This document shows positions 11,901 to 22,189 of a stretch of DNA of 64,000 nt, piece by piece. Under the pieces are notes generated by a model. It saw only the letters and a list, made by a program, of their open reading frames with translations. It made no database searches and was not told where the DNA came from. How positions within the stretch are numbered: the first letter of the stretch is position 1; the number at the start of each line of letters is the position of its first letter. This DNA comes from Corydoras sp. C115. Lineage: Eukaryota; Chordata; Actinopteri; Siluriformes; Callichthyidae. Location of the stretch: the NCBI GenBank assembly GCA_019802505.1, contig JAFMOC010000023.1, positions 3,575,501 through 3,639,500 on the forward strand, in the 5' to 3' direction. Made by a program: the position numbers and the translations under genes.

Positions 11901-14900
11901 TCTTCATTCATATTTTGTCAGAAAATTAAAACATGAAGCTTGATTGTTAATTACCACCATTGTGTACAAGTTGTATGTATTTATAAAGCACATTTAAATA
12001 CTGCTTAATCTAATTAAATGAAAATGAAAAGCACACGTTCTCTCCATCACTGTCATTATGCAGTTAACAACCAAAAACAGCATGAAGCGAGCTCTGTGAG
12101 TGTGAGTGCACCATTACGTTGATTCACGTCAAAACGAAAGAAACTCTGGATATTTTAGTGATTTACTCTGCTTTTGAGCTCCTTCATCCTCATCAGTGAC
12201 TCCAACATATTTGTGTTTCAGGTGATGTATCATCACTGTGGTACTTCGTGCAGGTCAAATCGTTTTTGCAAAGCTTGCATGTTACACGTTCTTTAGTTGT
12301 GTGAAGTGTTCCCATGTTTGATGTTGTAGGCCAAAGCTTTTTTTATTTTACGTCTGCCATGTTTCATTTGTAGAATTTTTAAAACTTTGTTAAACTTGTT
12401 TCGAAGATTCCGCTCTGCCTCGTTCTGTTAAACCCGCTCTGATTTATTTACAGTGGGGTGCAAAGTTTGGGCAGCCTTTCCTGATTTACCTTTATAAATC
12501 ATTGGTTGTTTGGAAAAAAAAAATCAGTTAAATATATCATATAGGGGACAAACAGTGATATTTGAGAAGTGAAATGAAGTTTATTTGATTTACAGAAAGT
12601 GTGCAACAATTGGTAAAACTAAATTTGGCAGGTGCATGAATTTGGGCCCCCCCCAAAAAAAACGTAACTCAATATTTAGTAGATCCTTTCGCAGAAATTA
12701 CAGCCTGTAAACGCTTCCTATAGCTTATAATGAGAGTCTGGATTGTGGCTGAAGGTATTTTAGACCATTCTTCTTTACAAAACATCTCTAGTTCATTCAG
12801 GTTATATGGTTTCCGAGCACGGACAGCTCTCTTTAAGCGACACCACATATTTTCAATAATATTCAGGTATGGGGACTGAGATGGCCATTCCAGAATGTTG
12901 TACTTGTTTCTCTGCATGAATGCCTTAGTCGATTTGGAGCAGTGTTTAGGGTCGGTCGTTGTCTTGTTGGAAGATCCAGCCCCAGCGCAGCTAAAGCTTT
13001 GTCACTGATTCCTGGACATTGGTCTCCAGAATCTGCTGATATCGATTGGAATCCATGCGACACTCAATTTTAACAAGATTCCCAGTCCATGTACTGGCCA
13101 CTCAGCCCCACAGCATGATGGAACCTCCACCAAATTTGACAGTAGGTAGTATGTGTTTTTCTTGGAGTGCTGTGTTCTTTTGTCCTCCATGCATAACAGC
13201 CCTTGTTATGCCCAAATAGCTCTATTTTAGTTTCATCAGTCCACAGCACCTTATTCCAAAATGTAGCTGGCTTGTCCAAATGTGCTTTAGCATACCTCAA
13301 GTGGCTCTGGTTGTGATGTGGGAGAAGAAAAGGCTTCCTCTGCATCACTCTCCCATACAGCATCTCCTTGTGTAAAGTGCGCCGAATAGTTGAAGGATGC
13401 ACATTGACTCCATCAGCAGCAAGATGATGTTGTAGGTCTTTGGTGCTGGTCTGTGGGTTGATTCTGACTGTTCTCACCATCCTTCGCTTCTGTTTTTCTG
13501 AGATTTTTCCTGGTCTGCCACTTTGAGCATTGACTTGAACTGTGCCTGTGGTCTTCCATTTTCTCACAATGTTTCGCACAGTCGAGACTAAAAGCTGAAA
13601 TCTTTGAGATAGCTTTCTGTATCCTTCCCCTAAACCATGACGGTGAACAATCTATGTTTTCAGGTCATTTGAAAGTTGTTTTGAGAATCCAATGCTACGA
13701 CTCTTCAGACAAGATGCAAAGAGGAGAAAAACTTACAATTGCCCCCCTTAAATACCCTTTCACATAATTGGAGTCACCTGTGTATGGAGGTCAAGGGTCA
13801 CTGAACTTACCAAACCAAATTGGAGTTCCAATAATTAACTCTAAAGGTTTTGAAATCAATAAAATGACAACAGTGCCCACATTTATGCACCTGCCTAATT
13901 TTGTTTTACCAATTGTTGCACACTTTCTGTAAATCATATAAACTTAATTTCACTTCTCAAATATCACTGTGTTTGTTCCCTATATGATATATTTAACTGA
14001 ATCTTTTTATCCAAACAAACAATGATTTATGACCAATGAGGTAAATCAGGAAGATTAACAAGGCTACCCAAACTTTCGCACCCACTGTATCAGCGTTGAA
14101 GAAGCGCTGCAGGTGATGCAAATGGCTACGACGATGCGAGTAACGTGTAAATCATGCGACACAACGAATCGATACTGAATTTCATAATCGATTTTTTTTT
14201 TGTTTGTTTGTTGTTGCAGCCCTAGCTAGGAGACCAGAAAGATTACAATATAAATTACAATAATCAAGCTGGAATAGGATGAGGGCTGGACCTAACATCT
14301 GAGTAGCAAGTTCAGTCAAAAAAGGTTTGATCTTCCTGATGTTGTACAAAAGGAATCTGCAGAAACAGGCAGTTTTGGTGACCTGATCAGAGAGAGACTT
14401 TAAGGTGTTGTTACTGGTCTATAAATGTCTTAATGGTGTAGGACCCATTTATTTTTCAGATCTGGAACAAAAATATGAACCAAGCAGATCTCTCAGATCT
14501 CTCTAATTACTTTAATTTTTTATTGCACCATTTACAGATAAGATAAGGCATTATTGATTCTTTCAGGGGGATTCCTTTGGGGAAATTAAGGAACCAGTAG
14601 CAAAGAAATAGAAAAGAGGGATACAAAAACAGTATATATTATATACACTGCTGAAAAAAAATAAGGGAACACTTAAACAACAACTTAACTCCAAGTCAGC
14701 TGTTCAGTTAGAATGCAACACTGATTGTGCACACATGCTTTTGTGCAAATGGCACAGACAACAAGAAATGAGAGGCAATTAGCAAGACAACCCCTATAAA
14801 GAAGTGGTTACGCAGGTGGTGACCACAGACCTCTTCTCCTCCTTTCTGGCTGATGTTTTAGTCACTTTTACATTTTGTCAGTTCTCTCATCATAGAGGTT

Positions 14901-17900
14901 GCATTAGGTGGTGTCTACAACCCACAGAAGTTGCTCAAGTAGTGCAGCTCATCGAGGATGGCACATCAATGCGAGCTGTGGCAAGAAGATTTCATGTCTG
15001 TCAGCAGTGTCCAGGGCATGGAGCAGATACCAGGAGACAGGCCAGTACACGAGGAAGAGCATTCTCCCACAAGGATCCTCAACTTTGGAATAACCTTCCA
15101 GTTACTGTTCATGATTCTGGATCACTATTAATCTTTAAAAATAAATTTAAAACACATTTATTTAATCTTGCATTTAATTAATCCCCTGTAGATAAAGATG
15201 TAGATCTCAAGCTTGGCTGTGTTGGGGGTAATCTGTGATCAGTGTATGCTGGCGTTTCACCTCTTCACCCACCTCATCATTAATGGGGGGGTGTGGCACT
15301 GAAATGATGCTGTTCCGGGGCACCATTTCAACTATGTAGAGTCTGCAGTATCTGCCTCTTTTAGTTATGCTGCTCTAGTCAGTGATGCCGTATCAATGCT
15401 GCACTGTATCAATAAATTTCTTATTAATTAAATGCCGTGCTCTAAAAGCTCTAACTGCCTTCTTTGTCTGTTTCTTTTGAGGTGTGACCAGCTTCCTAGA
15501 GATCTTCATCCATGGCTCTGCCGACGAATACTGGATGGAACCTGAATATTAATTGGACTGGCGGTCCTGCAGGACGCCCTTAATGGACCCACATATAGTT
15601 TTCCAGTTGTTAGAATTTTTCCATTTGTTTAATATCTGTACATGGCTGTCCTACATTGTTGTTGTTGCCTGGCCGCTCAAGGAGGATGAGTCCCCCACTG
15701 AGTCTTGGTCCTCCCAAGGTTTCTTCCTTAAATAACAACATAAAAGGGAGTTTTTTTCTTGCCACTGTCGCTTCGGCTTGCTCTTTGGGGCTTTAAAGGC
15801 CACAAGCGGGGCTTGTGCTTACAGCCCAACACCATGCAGGGCAATTGGAATTTGTCAGAGAACATCAAGATTGGCAGATTCGCCATTGGCACCCTGTGCT
15901 TTTCACAGATGAGAACAAGTTCACACTGAGCACATGTGACAGACGTTACAGAGTCTGGAGATGCCGTGGAGAACATTCTTCTGCCTGCAACATCCTCCAG
16001 CATGACCGGTTTGGCATTGGGTCAGTAATGGTGTGGGGAGACAGTTCTTTGGAGGGCCGCACAGACCTCCATGTGCTAGCCAGAGGTACCGGGATGAGAT
16101 CCTCAAACCTATTGTGAGAATCTATGCTGGTGTAGTTGGCCCTGGGTTCCTTCTGATGCATGACACTGCTAGGCCTCATGTGGCTGAAGTGTGTCAGCAG
16201 TTCCTGCATGATGAAGGCATTGATGCTATGGACTGGCCTTCCCGTTCCCCAGACCTGAAGCCAATCCAGCACATCTGGGACATCATGTCTCGCTCCATCC
16301 ACCAACGTCACGTTGCACCACAGACTGTCCAGGAGTTGGCAGATGCTTTAATCCAGGTCCCTCAGGAGAACATCCGCCACCTCATCAGAAGCATGCCCAG
16401 GCGTTGTAGGGAGGTCATACAGGGACATGGAGGCCACACACAATAATGAGTCTCATTTTGACTTGTTTTAAGGACATTACATCAAAGTTGTCTCATTCCA
16501 GCCACCAATGCCACGTTGCACCACAGACTGTCCAGGAGTTGACTGACGCTTTAACCCAGATCTGGGAGGAGATTCCTCAAGAGAACACCTGCCATCTCAT
16601 CAGGAGCATGCCCAGGCATTGTAGGGAGGATGTCACTCACACACTACTGATGTACGATTCCAAATCCAGCCCTCCATGGAATAATAATTTTGATTTTCAT
16701 CTAATTTTTATTTTATTTTGTTCTCAACGCATTCCACTATGTATTAAATAAAATATTTTTAACTGGAATATTTTATTGAGATATAGGATGTGTTATTTTA
16801 GTGTTCCCTTTATTTTTTTTGAGCAGTGTATTATAAAATATATGTTATTGTACATGATCCGGTTTATGTTATTATTGTGGTGGTCATGTGCTAACCACTA
16901 AACCAATGTATTTTTACATTGATAAACAATTTTTTTCCCCACAGTTTACTTGAATTGGCAAGTAATAAGATTCAGCCAGACATACATATGTACATCAGCA
17001 AATGTTAACAGCATGAGGAAAAATAGCTGCTCAATGATGCAAATGGAATTGTAGTCAGCATGTACAAAATAGCTGTGTCTACATAAACTGCATAGCCAGC
17101 CAGCATTTCCAATGTATAATTTTTTTTTGTTTTATCATTTGGAAAAAAATATTTTATTAAATGCTTATAAACTCCCAACCACATCTGCTATGGACAGCCT
17201 TCACCACCTCATTGAAAATGAAATATTGATGATCAGAGTAACAGATTAGGGAATCAACTCGCAGTTTTACAGTCAGTGGTTTCATAGGCTGTACAACATA
17301 AATAGCAAACAACCAAACAAGCATCAAGTTCATGAGTAAAAATGTAACACAATGCAAGAAGTGAGACTTTCATATAGTTCTTACACTTAAGATGTTTTAT
17401 TACATTTACAGAACAAGTTCAAGTTATTTTATTTATATAGCGCTTTTTACAATAGTACATTGTCACAAAGCAGCTTTACAGAATGAAAAGCCTTTAAACC
17501 CCTCCACTGATGTGAACAAACCACATCCATGTAGTTTGGAGTGGCTATATAACAAGTAAAAAATGTTTAAGCCACATGGCCAAATCACTAACAATTATAT
17601 TTAACCCAAAAAGTAGAAATAAATCTTAGGTGTGTAGCGGTATGCCTCTCTGCGCCAGGGATTCTGGTTCTAATCCCAATCTGAGTGAAGTTTCCATGTT
17701 CTTACCGTGTTCGTGTGGGAATCCAGATTTTTGAATCAGTCCAGTTTTATCATTTTTTTTGCTTTGCTTAATCTGTTGCAAAGAATTTTTTCAGCTTTGG
17801 CTATTTTCAAATGTGCTTTATAAAAAAATTATTTGACATTACACAAAAATTATATTAAAAAACAATATAGTGGATACCTAGCTGGTCAGCAATTATAGGA

Positions 17901-20169
17901 AGAGTTTAATTGCTGTAATAGCCAATAAAGGATTTTCTATAGCTTATTTCAAAAAGTATGAATCATGACAATCACATGATACTTTTTTTGTTCAAATGCG
18001 TAAAAAAAAAAATTTTTTAAGGTAACAATTATTTTTGGACCGTGAGTGGAGACGATACACGGAAGTCACATAGACCGCTTCATTTAAATTAATCATATTG
18101 GAAGATTTTGTGTCCCTGTGATTTACAGCAGCACTGGGAGCAGCGCAGGGGGTAGATCAAACACGGACAGTATGTCGGCGTTGTACAGCAGTTGTGAGGT
18201 ATGTTTTTGGAAACATTTCAAATGTGCTAATGCATATTCAGCATCACCATTCACATGGAACACTAATTTGACTAACACTAGCAGCATGATGGTTTAATGG
18301 TTAGCATGTTCTCCGGTTTCCTCCCACGCTTTTATCAAATAAACTCAGGTACTATTCCTCTCTGAGGGTTAAGAACCTTGCTCAAGGAGGTACACTGGTG
18401 ACGTCAGTGGACCTGGGTTTTGAACTAGCCTAACACCACCGTGCTACCACACCCACCCTAAAGAACTTAAAATTGGCTTTCTAAGATGCTGAACAAGTTT
18501 TGAGAAATATGATTTGCTATTGCAGACAAATTTGGGATCCTTGGACTTACATTTAATATCATTTAGCAAAAAGCGACTCACGAGTATCCAAGCTTGGTAG
18601 GAGTCAGAGCAAAGGGTCGATATAGCACCTAAGGTAACTTCAGTGGACCTGGGATTTGAACCCACAACATTCAAATCAATCAGCCCAACACCGTAACCCC
18701 TGAACCACCACACCCAAAAGTACATTCATTGACATAGTATGGACAAATTATGTTTAATGAACCCATCTGCAAATTTTAATTAGCATATAGATACATGTTT
18801 TCAAACCTGGTGTTGCGAAAATAAAAACATGTCCATTGAAGTTAATAGACATTTTGCATCATGCCCAACACCACCTCTTACTGTGATTTATTTACAATAA
18901 TGCACGCCCTCTCGTGCCTTATTGCTTTATTATGTATAAATACTGTGAGAATATATGGCATGATGAATACAATACATTTGGTCATTTTGCAGATGCTTTT
19001 ATCAAAAGCAACAAGTATCCCAACTTAATAATAGGGGTCAGAACATAGGGTTACATATAGAATTCCTGGAACAATGAGGGTTAAGAACCTTGCTCAAGGA
19101 GCCACACTGGTGACATCAGTGGACCTGGGATTTGAACCCGCAACCCTTGGATTGGTAGCCTACCACACCCACCCTAAAGAACTAAACAATTGGATTTCTA
19201 AGATGCTTAAAAAGTTTTGAGAAAAGTGATTTGCTATTGCAGACAATTTGGGATCCTAGCAAACAGCGACTCACAAGTATCCCAGCTTAATACTTGCGGT
19301 CAAAACACAGGGTTACATACAAAATCCCCGGAGCATTGAGTTAAGAACCTTGCACAAGAAGCCACACTGGTGTCAGTGGACCTGGGATTTAAACCCACAA
19401 CCCTTGGATTGCCTTTACTATTTATATAATATTACTATGTTACCATCCATCCATTATCTTCCGCTTTATCCTATATTAGGGTCGTGGGGGGGGGGGGGGG
19501 TCCCCATGCCCATCCAGGGGAGAATGGTTCAGGCGCTGGGAAGATACACCCAGGACAGGGTGCCAATCTATCGCTGGGCACACACTAACTCACACAGACA
19601 AGCACACATACACACTCTATATGGGGCAATTTGGAGAAATCAATTGACTTGATCCATGTTTTTGGACTGTGGGAGGAAACAGGAGAATCTGGAGGAAACC
19701 CACGCAGACACGTGGAGAACATGGAAATTCCACCCAGATGGGGATTCTAACCGGGAATCCCTATAATATGCTACCACTCCCACCCTAAATAACAAAAAAA
19801 ATATTTCTAATATGCTTAACAAATCGACCCATAACCTTTCGACTAACCAATGTCAGTCCAGTGGTGTTTGATAACCAGATGTAGTGACGTTTTGCACAGA
19901 ACCTGACCTGATCACCTCATTCAAACCAGCACCTGCCTAAGATTCTGATGCTTCACGGTTTAGAAAAAAAGGGTGTTTTGCAATCAACAACAAAAACATG
20001 AAAACAGCTTACCGACTCCGTAAGACTTGGCGAACAACCATCGCAAGTTGGCCGCGATTTTGGCCCGGGCAGAATCGTACATCTCCAACGGCGTAATTTC
20101 CAACGACTCGCTCGATCCCTCCATCTTTCGTCGGGTACCGTCCCCTCCAGCCCCTAAGTCGACATCCAT
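5665..20169 (-). CDS. camsap1: camsap1, 5' part (coding exons 1 and 2)
   Basis: Calmodulin-regulated spectrin-associated protein 1 binds and stabilises free microtubule minus ends in the cytoplasm. Join: exon 1 20169-20013, exon 2 5927-5665, minus strand; later exons lie beyond the left edge. About 139 residues are covered, the conserved N-terminus ahead of the CH domain. Seen in the sequence: MDVDLGAGGDGTRRKMEG at the start, then RAKIAANLRW, then DPFYTDQYEQEHIKPPV, LILKGDQVASL and QALSRKGIYVM. This matches vertebrate CAMSAP1 rather than CAMSAP2 or CAMSAP3. Intron 1 is about 14 kb and full of transposons. Teleosts often have a and b copies; which one this is could not be decided. Confidence 0.93.
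6093..7310 (+). mobile_element. hAT element with transposase remnant
   Basis: Inverted ends CAGGGGTCTCAAA and TTTGAGACCCCTG, with a near-perfect 8-bp duplication GTCTAGAC / CTCTAGAC at 6085-6092 and 7311-7318. Both arms carry GGCCCGC- and GGCCCC-rich blocks typical of Charlie-like hATs. Near 7037-7135 the plus strand still encodes LTDAHLQSIIRVSTANS and KKHCQVSGSK, the C-terminal end of a hAT transposase. The rest of the gene is degraded. It lies inside camsap1 intron 1. Confidence 0.85.
7037..7135 (+). pseudogene. hAT transposase C-terminal remnant
   Basis: About 33 codons read LTDAHLQSIIRVSTANS and then AHLCQKKHCQVSGSK. This resembles the end of BED/hAT transposases, where a leucine-rich helix is followed by a KxxCQVS motif. 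No catalytic region survives upstream in the same frame. Confidence 0.6.
7320..8340. other. Intronic DNA with a LINE/SINE tail fragment
   Basis: Mostly unrecognised. At about 7985-8070 there is a conserved retroposon tail (GAAAGTTGCTTTGAATATAA, GTCTGCTAAATGACAATGT) shared with LINE and SINE copies elsewhere in the window. No exon was seen. Confidence 0.4.
8341..8710. mobile_element. hAT MITE copy interrupted by a LINE 3' tail
   Basis: The left piece (about 8341-8428, ATAGGGGTTTAAAT start) and right piece (about 8645-8710, CATTAAACCTATT end) match the MITE at 1409-1737. Between them lies a minus-oriented LINE 3' end (about 8430-8640) with CTATAAATAAATTAC- and AAAGCTGCTTTGTGACT-type blocks. 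The LINE tail therefore inserted after the MITE. Confidence 0.55.
8720..9079. other. Intronic DNA, nothing recognised
   Basis: No repeat or exon was identified in this part of camsap1 intron 1. Confidence 0.4.
9080..9358 (-). repeat. SINE A copy with poly-G run
   Basis: Minus-oriented copy, truncated at the tRNA head. A run of about 15 G at 9125-9139 lies where the consensus has GGGG(T/G). Similar G runs occur in copies at 19445 and 23663. Confidence 0.7.
9528..9560. repeat. (GA)n microsatellite
   Basis: Imperfect GAGAGA/GGGAGA run. Confidence 0.8.
9720..10270. repeat. Interspersed element B, unclassified
   Basis: A roughly 500-bp unit with recognisable blocks: ATTGGCTGACCCGTTTGTCC, ACCGGACTAGATCACACCGC, GGAAGACCAGTTTATTAACA and GTGATTTATTCACAATAA. 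Other copies or parts are at 18840-18945, 49340-49445, 50480-50930 and 51205-51480. It has no coding capacity. The ends carry short palindromes around TGTGAATAAATCACA, suggesting a MITE-like DNA element, but target duplications could not be fixed. Confidence 0.5.
11040..11576 (-). mobile_element. LINE fragment, reverse transcriptase C-terminus and 3' tail
   Basis: On the minus strand a frame reads VTPLLLFLYWLPV and later KWWNDF, blocks typical of the C-terminal part of CR1/L2-group LINE proteins. A tail with AAGTCGCTTTGGATAAAAGC and GTCTGCTAAATG follows at the left end. The coding part is broken by frameshifts. The element continues at 14225-14400 beyond an inserted hAT element. Confidence 0.65.
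12451..14087 (-). mobile_element. Tc1/mariner element with about 200-bp inverted ends
   Basis: Flanked by TA on both sides (12449-12450 and 14088-14089). Inverted termini begin CAGTGGGGTGCAAAG and, on the other strand, CAGTGGGTGCGAAAG, and can be aligned for about 200 bp. It carries one minus-strand transposase gene broken by a frameshift. The host sequence is a hAT element. Confidence 0.88.
12669..13600 (-). pseudogene. Tc1-like transposase, frameshifted
   Basis: Cut-and-paste DDE transposase. The first frame (13579-13070) begins inside the helix-turn-helix region (NIVRKWKTTGTVQ, then GRPGKIS), continues through HPSTIRRTLH and contains the first catalytic Asp in WTDETK. The frame is then lost; the second Asp region (QQDND) near 12945-12965 is out of frame. 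A second frame (12917-12669) holds the final Glu in NIIENMW. The length is close to a usual 340-residue Tc1 protein, but the reading frame is disrupted, so it is presumed inactive. Confidence 0.85.
14225..14640 (-). mobile_element. LINE remnants next to a Tc1 element
   Basis: 14225-14400 continues the minus-strand LINE of 11040-11576, matching the copy at 57790-57960 (TACAATAATCAAGCTGG, GATGTTGTACA blocks). About 14400-14500 reads on the plus strand as another LINE protein piece (LLVYKCLNGVGP, YFSDL). 14520-14640 has a GATAAGATAAGGC block often seen at LINE 3' ends. Confidence 0.5.
14908..16443 (+). pseudogene. Tc1-like transposase, interrupted
   Basis: The N-terminal part around 14925-15060 encodes a paired-like DNA-binding segment (VVQLIEDGTSMRAVARRF). 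The catalytic part runs from about 15820 to 16443. It shows the first Asp in LFTDENKF, VMVWG, then a second region MHDTARPHV (Asp and Asn partly changed) and the Glu-region motif DLKPIQHIWD, in which the expected catalytic Glu reads Gln. A frame change is needed near 16040. The DNA-binding to catalytic linker is missing, replaced by LINE sequence. Clearly inactive. Confidence 0.82.
15059..15800 (+). mobile_element. LINE 3' fragment inside the Tc1 element
   Basis: A plus-strand frame ending at 15181 reads DPQLWNNLPVTV and LLIFKNKFKTHLFNLAFN, the C-terminus of a LINE protein of the same family as the minus-strand LINE at 38.3-40.4 kb. About 600 bp of 3' non-coding sequence follow. The usual LINE end (compare 57110-57190) is missing at the right junction. 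Confidence 0.7.
16830..17400. other. Intronic DNA, nothing recognised
   Basis: AT-rich camsap1 intron 1 sequence. Open frames here are short and lack splice signals. Confidence 0.4.
17410..17520 (-). mobile_element. LINE 3' tail fragment
   Basis: Minus-oriented copy of the tail seen at 57000-57190: TATATAGCGCTTTTTACAAT and GTCACAAAGCAGCTTTACAG blocks. Confidence 0.6.
17632..17712 (+). repeat. SINE A fragment
   Basis: Part of the head and body (AATCCCAATCTGAGTG, AGTTTCCATGTTCTTACC) with no tail. Confidence 0.55.
18129..18198 (+). other. Candidate plus-strand first coding exon (uncertain)
   Basis: A 70-bp block is bounded by a possible acceptor (TTTACAG ending 18128) and a good donor (GAG|GTATGT at 18199). 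It contains ATG TCG GCG TTG TAC at 18172, giving nine codons. It is more GC-rich than its surroundings and not part of any repeat seen here. No downstream exon was found, so this may be chance or a relic. Confidence 0.15.
18345..19412 (-). repeat. Cluster of tRNA-headed SINEs with LINE-like tail (family C)
   Basis: At least four minus-oriented copies or parts: about 18345-18440, 18540-18715, 18975-19190 and 19242-19412. Each reads, on the minus strand, GGTTCAAATCCCAGGTCCAC near the head (box B-like), then CTTGAGCAAGGTTCTTAACC, and ends with a TTGATAAAAGCATCTGC-type tail shared with LINEs. A SINE A fragment (18283-18332) and an element B part (18840-18945) are mixed in. Further copies are at 22190-22412 and 50050-50262. 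Confidence 0.65.
19445..19755 (-). repeat. SINE A copy with poly-G run
   Basis: Minus orientation; a run of about 14 G near 19487-19500; tRNA head end truncated. Confidence 0.7.
20013..20169 (-). CDS. camsap1: camsap1 coding exon 1
   Basis: The start ATG is at 20169-20167 and the donor GTAAGC begins at 20012, after a G that completes an Asp codon with exon 2. The frame is open further upstream with another ATG at 20262, but the start at 20169 is preferred because what follows (an Asp/Gly-rich stretch and then RRKMEG) lines up with the start of mammalian CAMSAP1. It encodes MYDSARAKIAANLRWLFAKS. Confidence 0.9.
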
Positions 20170-21260
20170 CCCGAGATTACGTCCTAAAGGCACACGGTGC
20201 ATTAGTTTATCTACCTGATCATTAGAAACACCCAGTAAACAAACATCTTGACTTATAGCCACGTCGTGGCGATAACGGAGCTAGCTGCTGCTGTCAGGCC
20301 AGGAAAGAACCATGGAATGTTCGCCACAATCGCGCTATGCAAATACAGCCTTTAACACACTGAACGGGCTTTTAGTTCATTTAAATATACACTAACCACA
20401 AAAGATCCGAGCTTTGAGGCGCAGGTGGCCTACTGTTATTAGCCAATAAGCCCCCTCAGTAGTTACAATAGAGCACAGGCGAACTAAATCCAGGTATGCT
20501 ACATAAGCTACAAAGCTTAGAAACGGGCTGCGTTCCAAACCGTGTGCTGCCGTACCACCGACTCACCTACTGTACACAATAGTCAATTATGTGTAATAAA
20601 TCAGTGCATTTAATTACATTTAGAACGCATCTCGCTTCTTAACGTGCGATTTACCGATAGCCATGTCCAGGTCCTTAATTAGCCCCTGCACAAATACCTT
20701 TATAATTTCATATACAATATTAACAAATTAAACCGCAAAAATAAATTACCTCATTGTCACTAAGAATCTAATAGTCACCAAATCTACACAATCCCGAGGC
20801 TCTAAATATCACTTAAAGCTTAGGAACACATTGGTAGCGTCCCAAACCGCAGCAACCATTTAGCTATTTAGTAAGGACCTGACAATGGAATTCGCACATT
20901 TGATAGTGTACTACCTAAGCATGCTATTTGGAGCGGCGATATGCAATTTGGAACACAGCCTACAATGAAGCCCAGCTAGGCTAGCTATGAGCGTTCAGCA
21001 AAAGCCAAGCGGGTGATAACATAACAGCTGACATTAGCATCGCTGTTATAAAGCAGCTATGTAGTGCCATACCTTGTAAATTATGTTCTATCGGCAGTCC
21101 AAATTAAAAAGTCCGCGGGAAAACATGGGAATAGTTCCAACAGGGAGAGTCATGAGGACCGCCTTTTCGAGCAGACACTGGCGGCGGTAACAGATCTCGT
21201 CTCCTCCCAACAACTATAGTATCGAAGCTGCGCGACGAGGCTTAGAGTCGATTCCGAGAC
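20170..21260 (-). promoter_or_regulatory. camsap1: Likely camsap1 5' UTR and promoter region
   Basis: 20170-20300 is CpG-containing and directly precedes the start codon. A possible acceptor (CCTGACAG ending at 20291) suggests the coding exon begins at 20290. A possible upstream non-coding exon ends at 21073 with donor GTATGG. CpG-rich, repeat-free sequence continues to about 21260 and is the best candidate promoter. No TATA box is obvious. The exact transcription start is not known. Confidence 0.45.
20525..20960. mobile_element. Possible MITE with GGCTGYGTTCCAAA inverted ends
   Basis: GGGCTGCGTTCCAAAC at 20525-20540 and ATTTGGAACACAGCC at 20946-20960 form about 14-bp inverted ends with two mismatches. 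The body is AT-rich and non-coding. No clear target duplication. It would lie just upstream of camsap1 exon 1. Confidence 0.45.
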
Positions 21261-21476
21261 GAATTGAGTCAACAATTCCATGCCATAGATGTCATATGAG
21301 CAGAAACAGTTTCTTTACTCTTCGTAGACAAAATTCTAGTTAAAATGAATTTGCTAGTATAATCAAACTCACTTTTACCCAAGAATGTTACACACAAGGA
21401 ATTTGTCTCGGTGGGTGCACACATGTATGACATGTAACATACTGAAATCAACAAAACAGAATACAGATTATTATTC

Positions 21477-21802
21477 ATCATTCATTCATTATCTTTAACT
21501 TAATCTACTACTAGGGTCGCGGGCGGGGAAGGGGGGGTCCCTGCCCATTCAGTGGAGAACGTTTCAGGTGCTGGGCAGATACACCCAGGACAGGGATGCC
21601 AATCTATCGCTGGGCACACTCACTCATACAGACACACACATAAACGCACATTAAATATATGGGACAATTTAGAGCATTCGATTTACCTTGAATCCTTGGA
21701 CTGTGGGAGGAAACTCGGAGGAAGCCCACGCAGACACGGGGAGAACAAGGATCTCCAGCGCTGAGAGGCGAATGTGTTAACCACTAAGCCACCATGCCCC
21801 AC
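21477..21802 (-). repeat. SINE A copy
   Basis: Full-length minus-oriented copy ending in the tRNA-like head GGGCATGGTGGCTTAGTGG. Confidence 0.72.
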
Positions 21803-22189
21803 CCCAGTAATTTTTAAGGTTGGTCCCAGATTTCAGAGAAGGAACCTACACTTAGAACCAAGTTAAAAACTGGTGAAATTTGGAGCTGCAGTGTTTAATC
21901 ATTTAAACACTGCAGATATGATTCCATATCTTGTAGGCTTTTTGTTATACTTAAAATCTGTCTTGATCCTAGAGTATTTTCTAACCTCGATTCCCAGCAC
22001 TGAGGCAGGTGTGCTAACCACTACCCCACAATACAGCCCCGGCTTTATTTGTGTTGTCAAATTTGTCTTTAATCTCAGTCAGCAACAAACTTGTAAGGGT
22101 ATTAAATTTTGCATAACTTTTTGATGTATATTTAGCTTTTTGAGTAATGTGATTTGCTATTGCAGACAATTTGGGATCCTTGGACATTA

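Larger units (their letters stand above)
11577..14224 (-). mobile_element. hAT element (third copy), split by Tc1
   Basis: Ends TAGTGCTGCAACTAAC and TTGCAGCCCTA belong to the same family as the elements at 1791-4722, in reverse orientation. Flanks GCTGGGAA (11569-11576) and GCTAGGAG (14225-14232) agree at 6 of 8 positions, a decayed target duplication. It inserted into a minus-strand LINE and was later split by the Tc1 element at 12451-14087. Confidence 0.75.
14646..16828 (+). mobile_element. Tc1/mariner element with internal LINE piece and tail duplication
   Basis: TA flanks at 14644-14645 and 16829-16830. Inverted ends CACTGCTGAAAAAAAATAAG and, on the other strand, CACTGCTCAAAAAAAATAAA, about 30 bp. 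The transposase gene is present in two parts separated by a LINE fragment at about 15059-15800. A second copy of its C-terminal coding region lies at 16490-16640. Confidence 0.85.
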
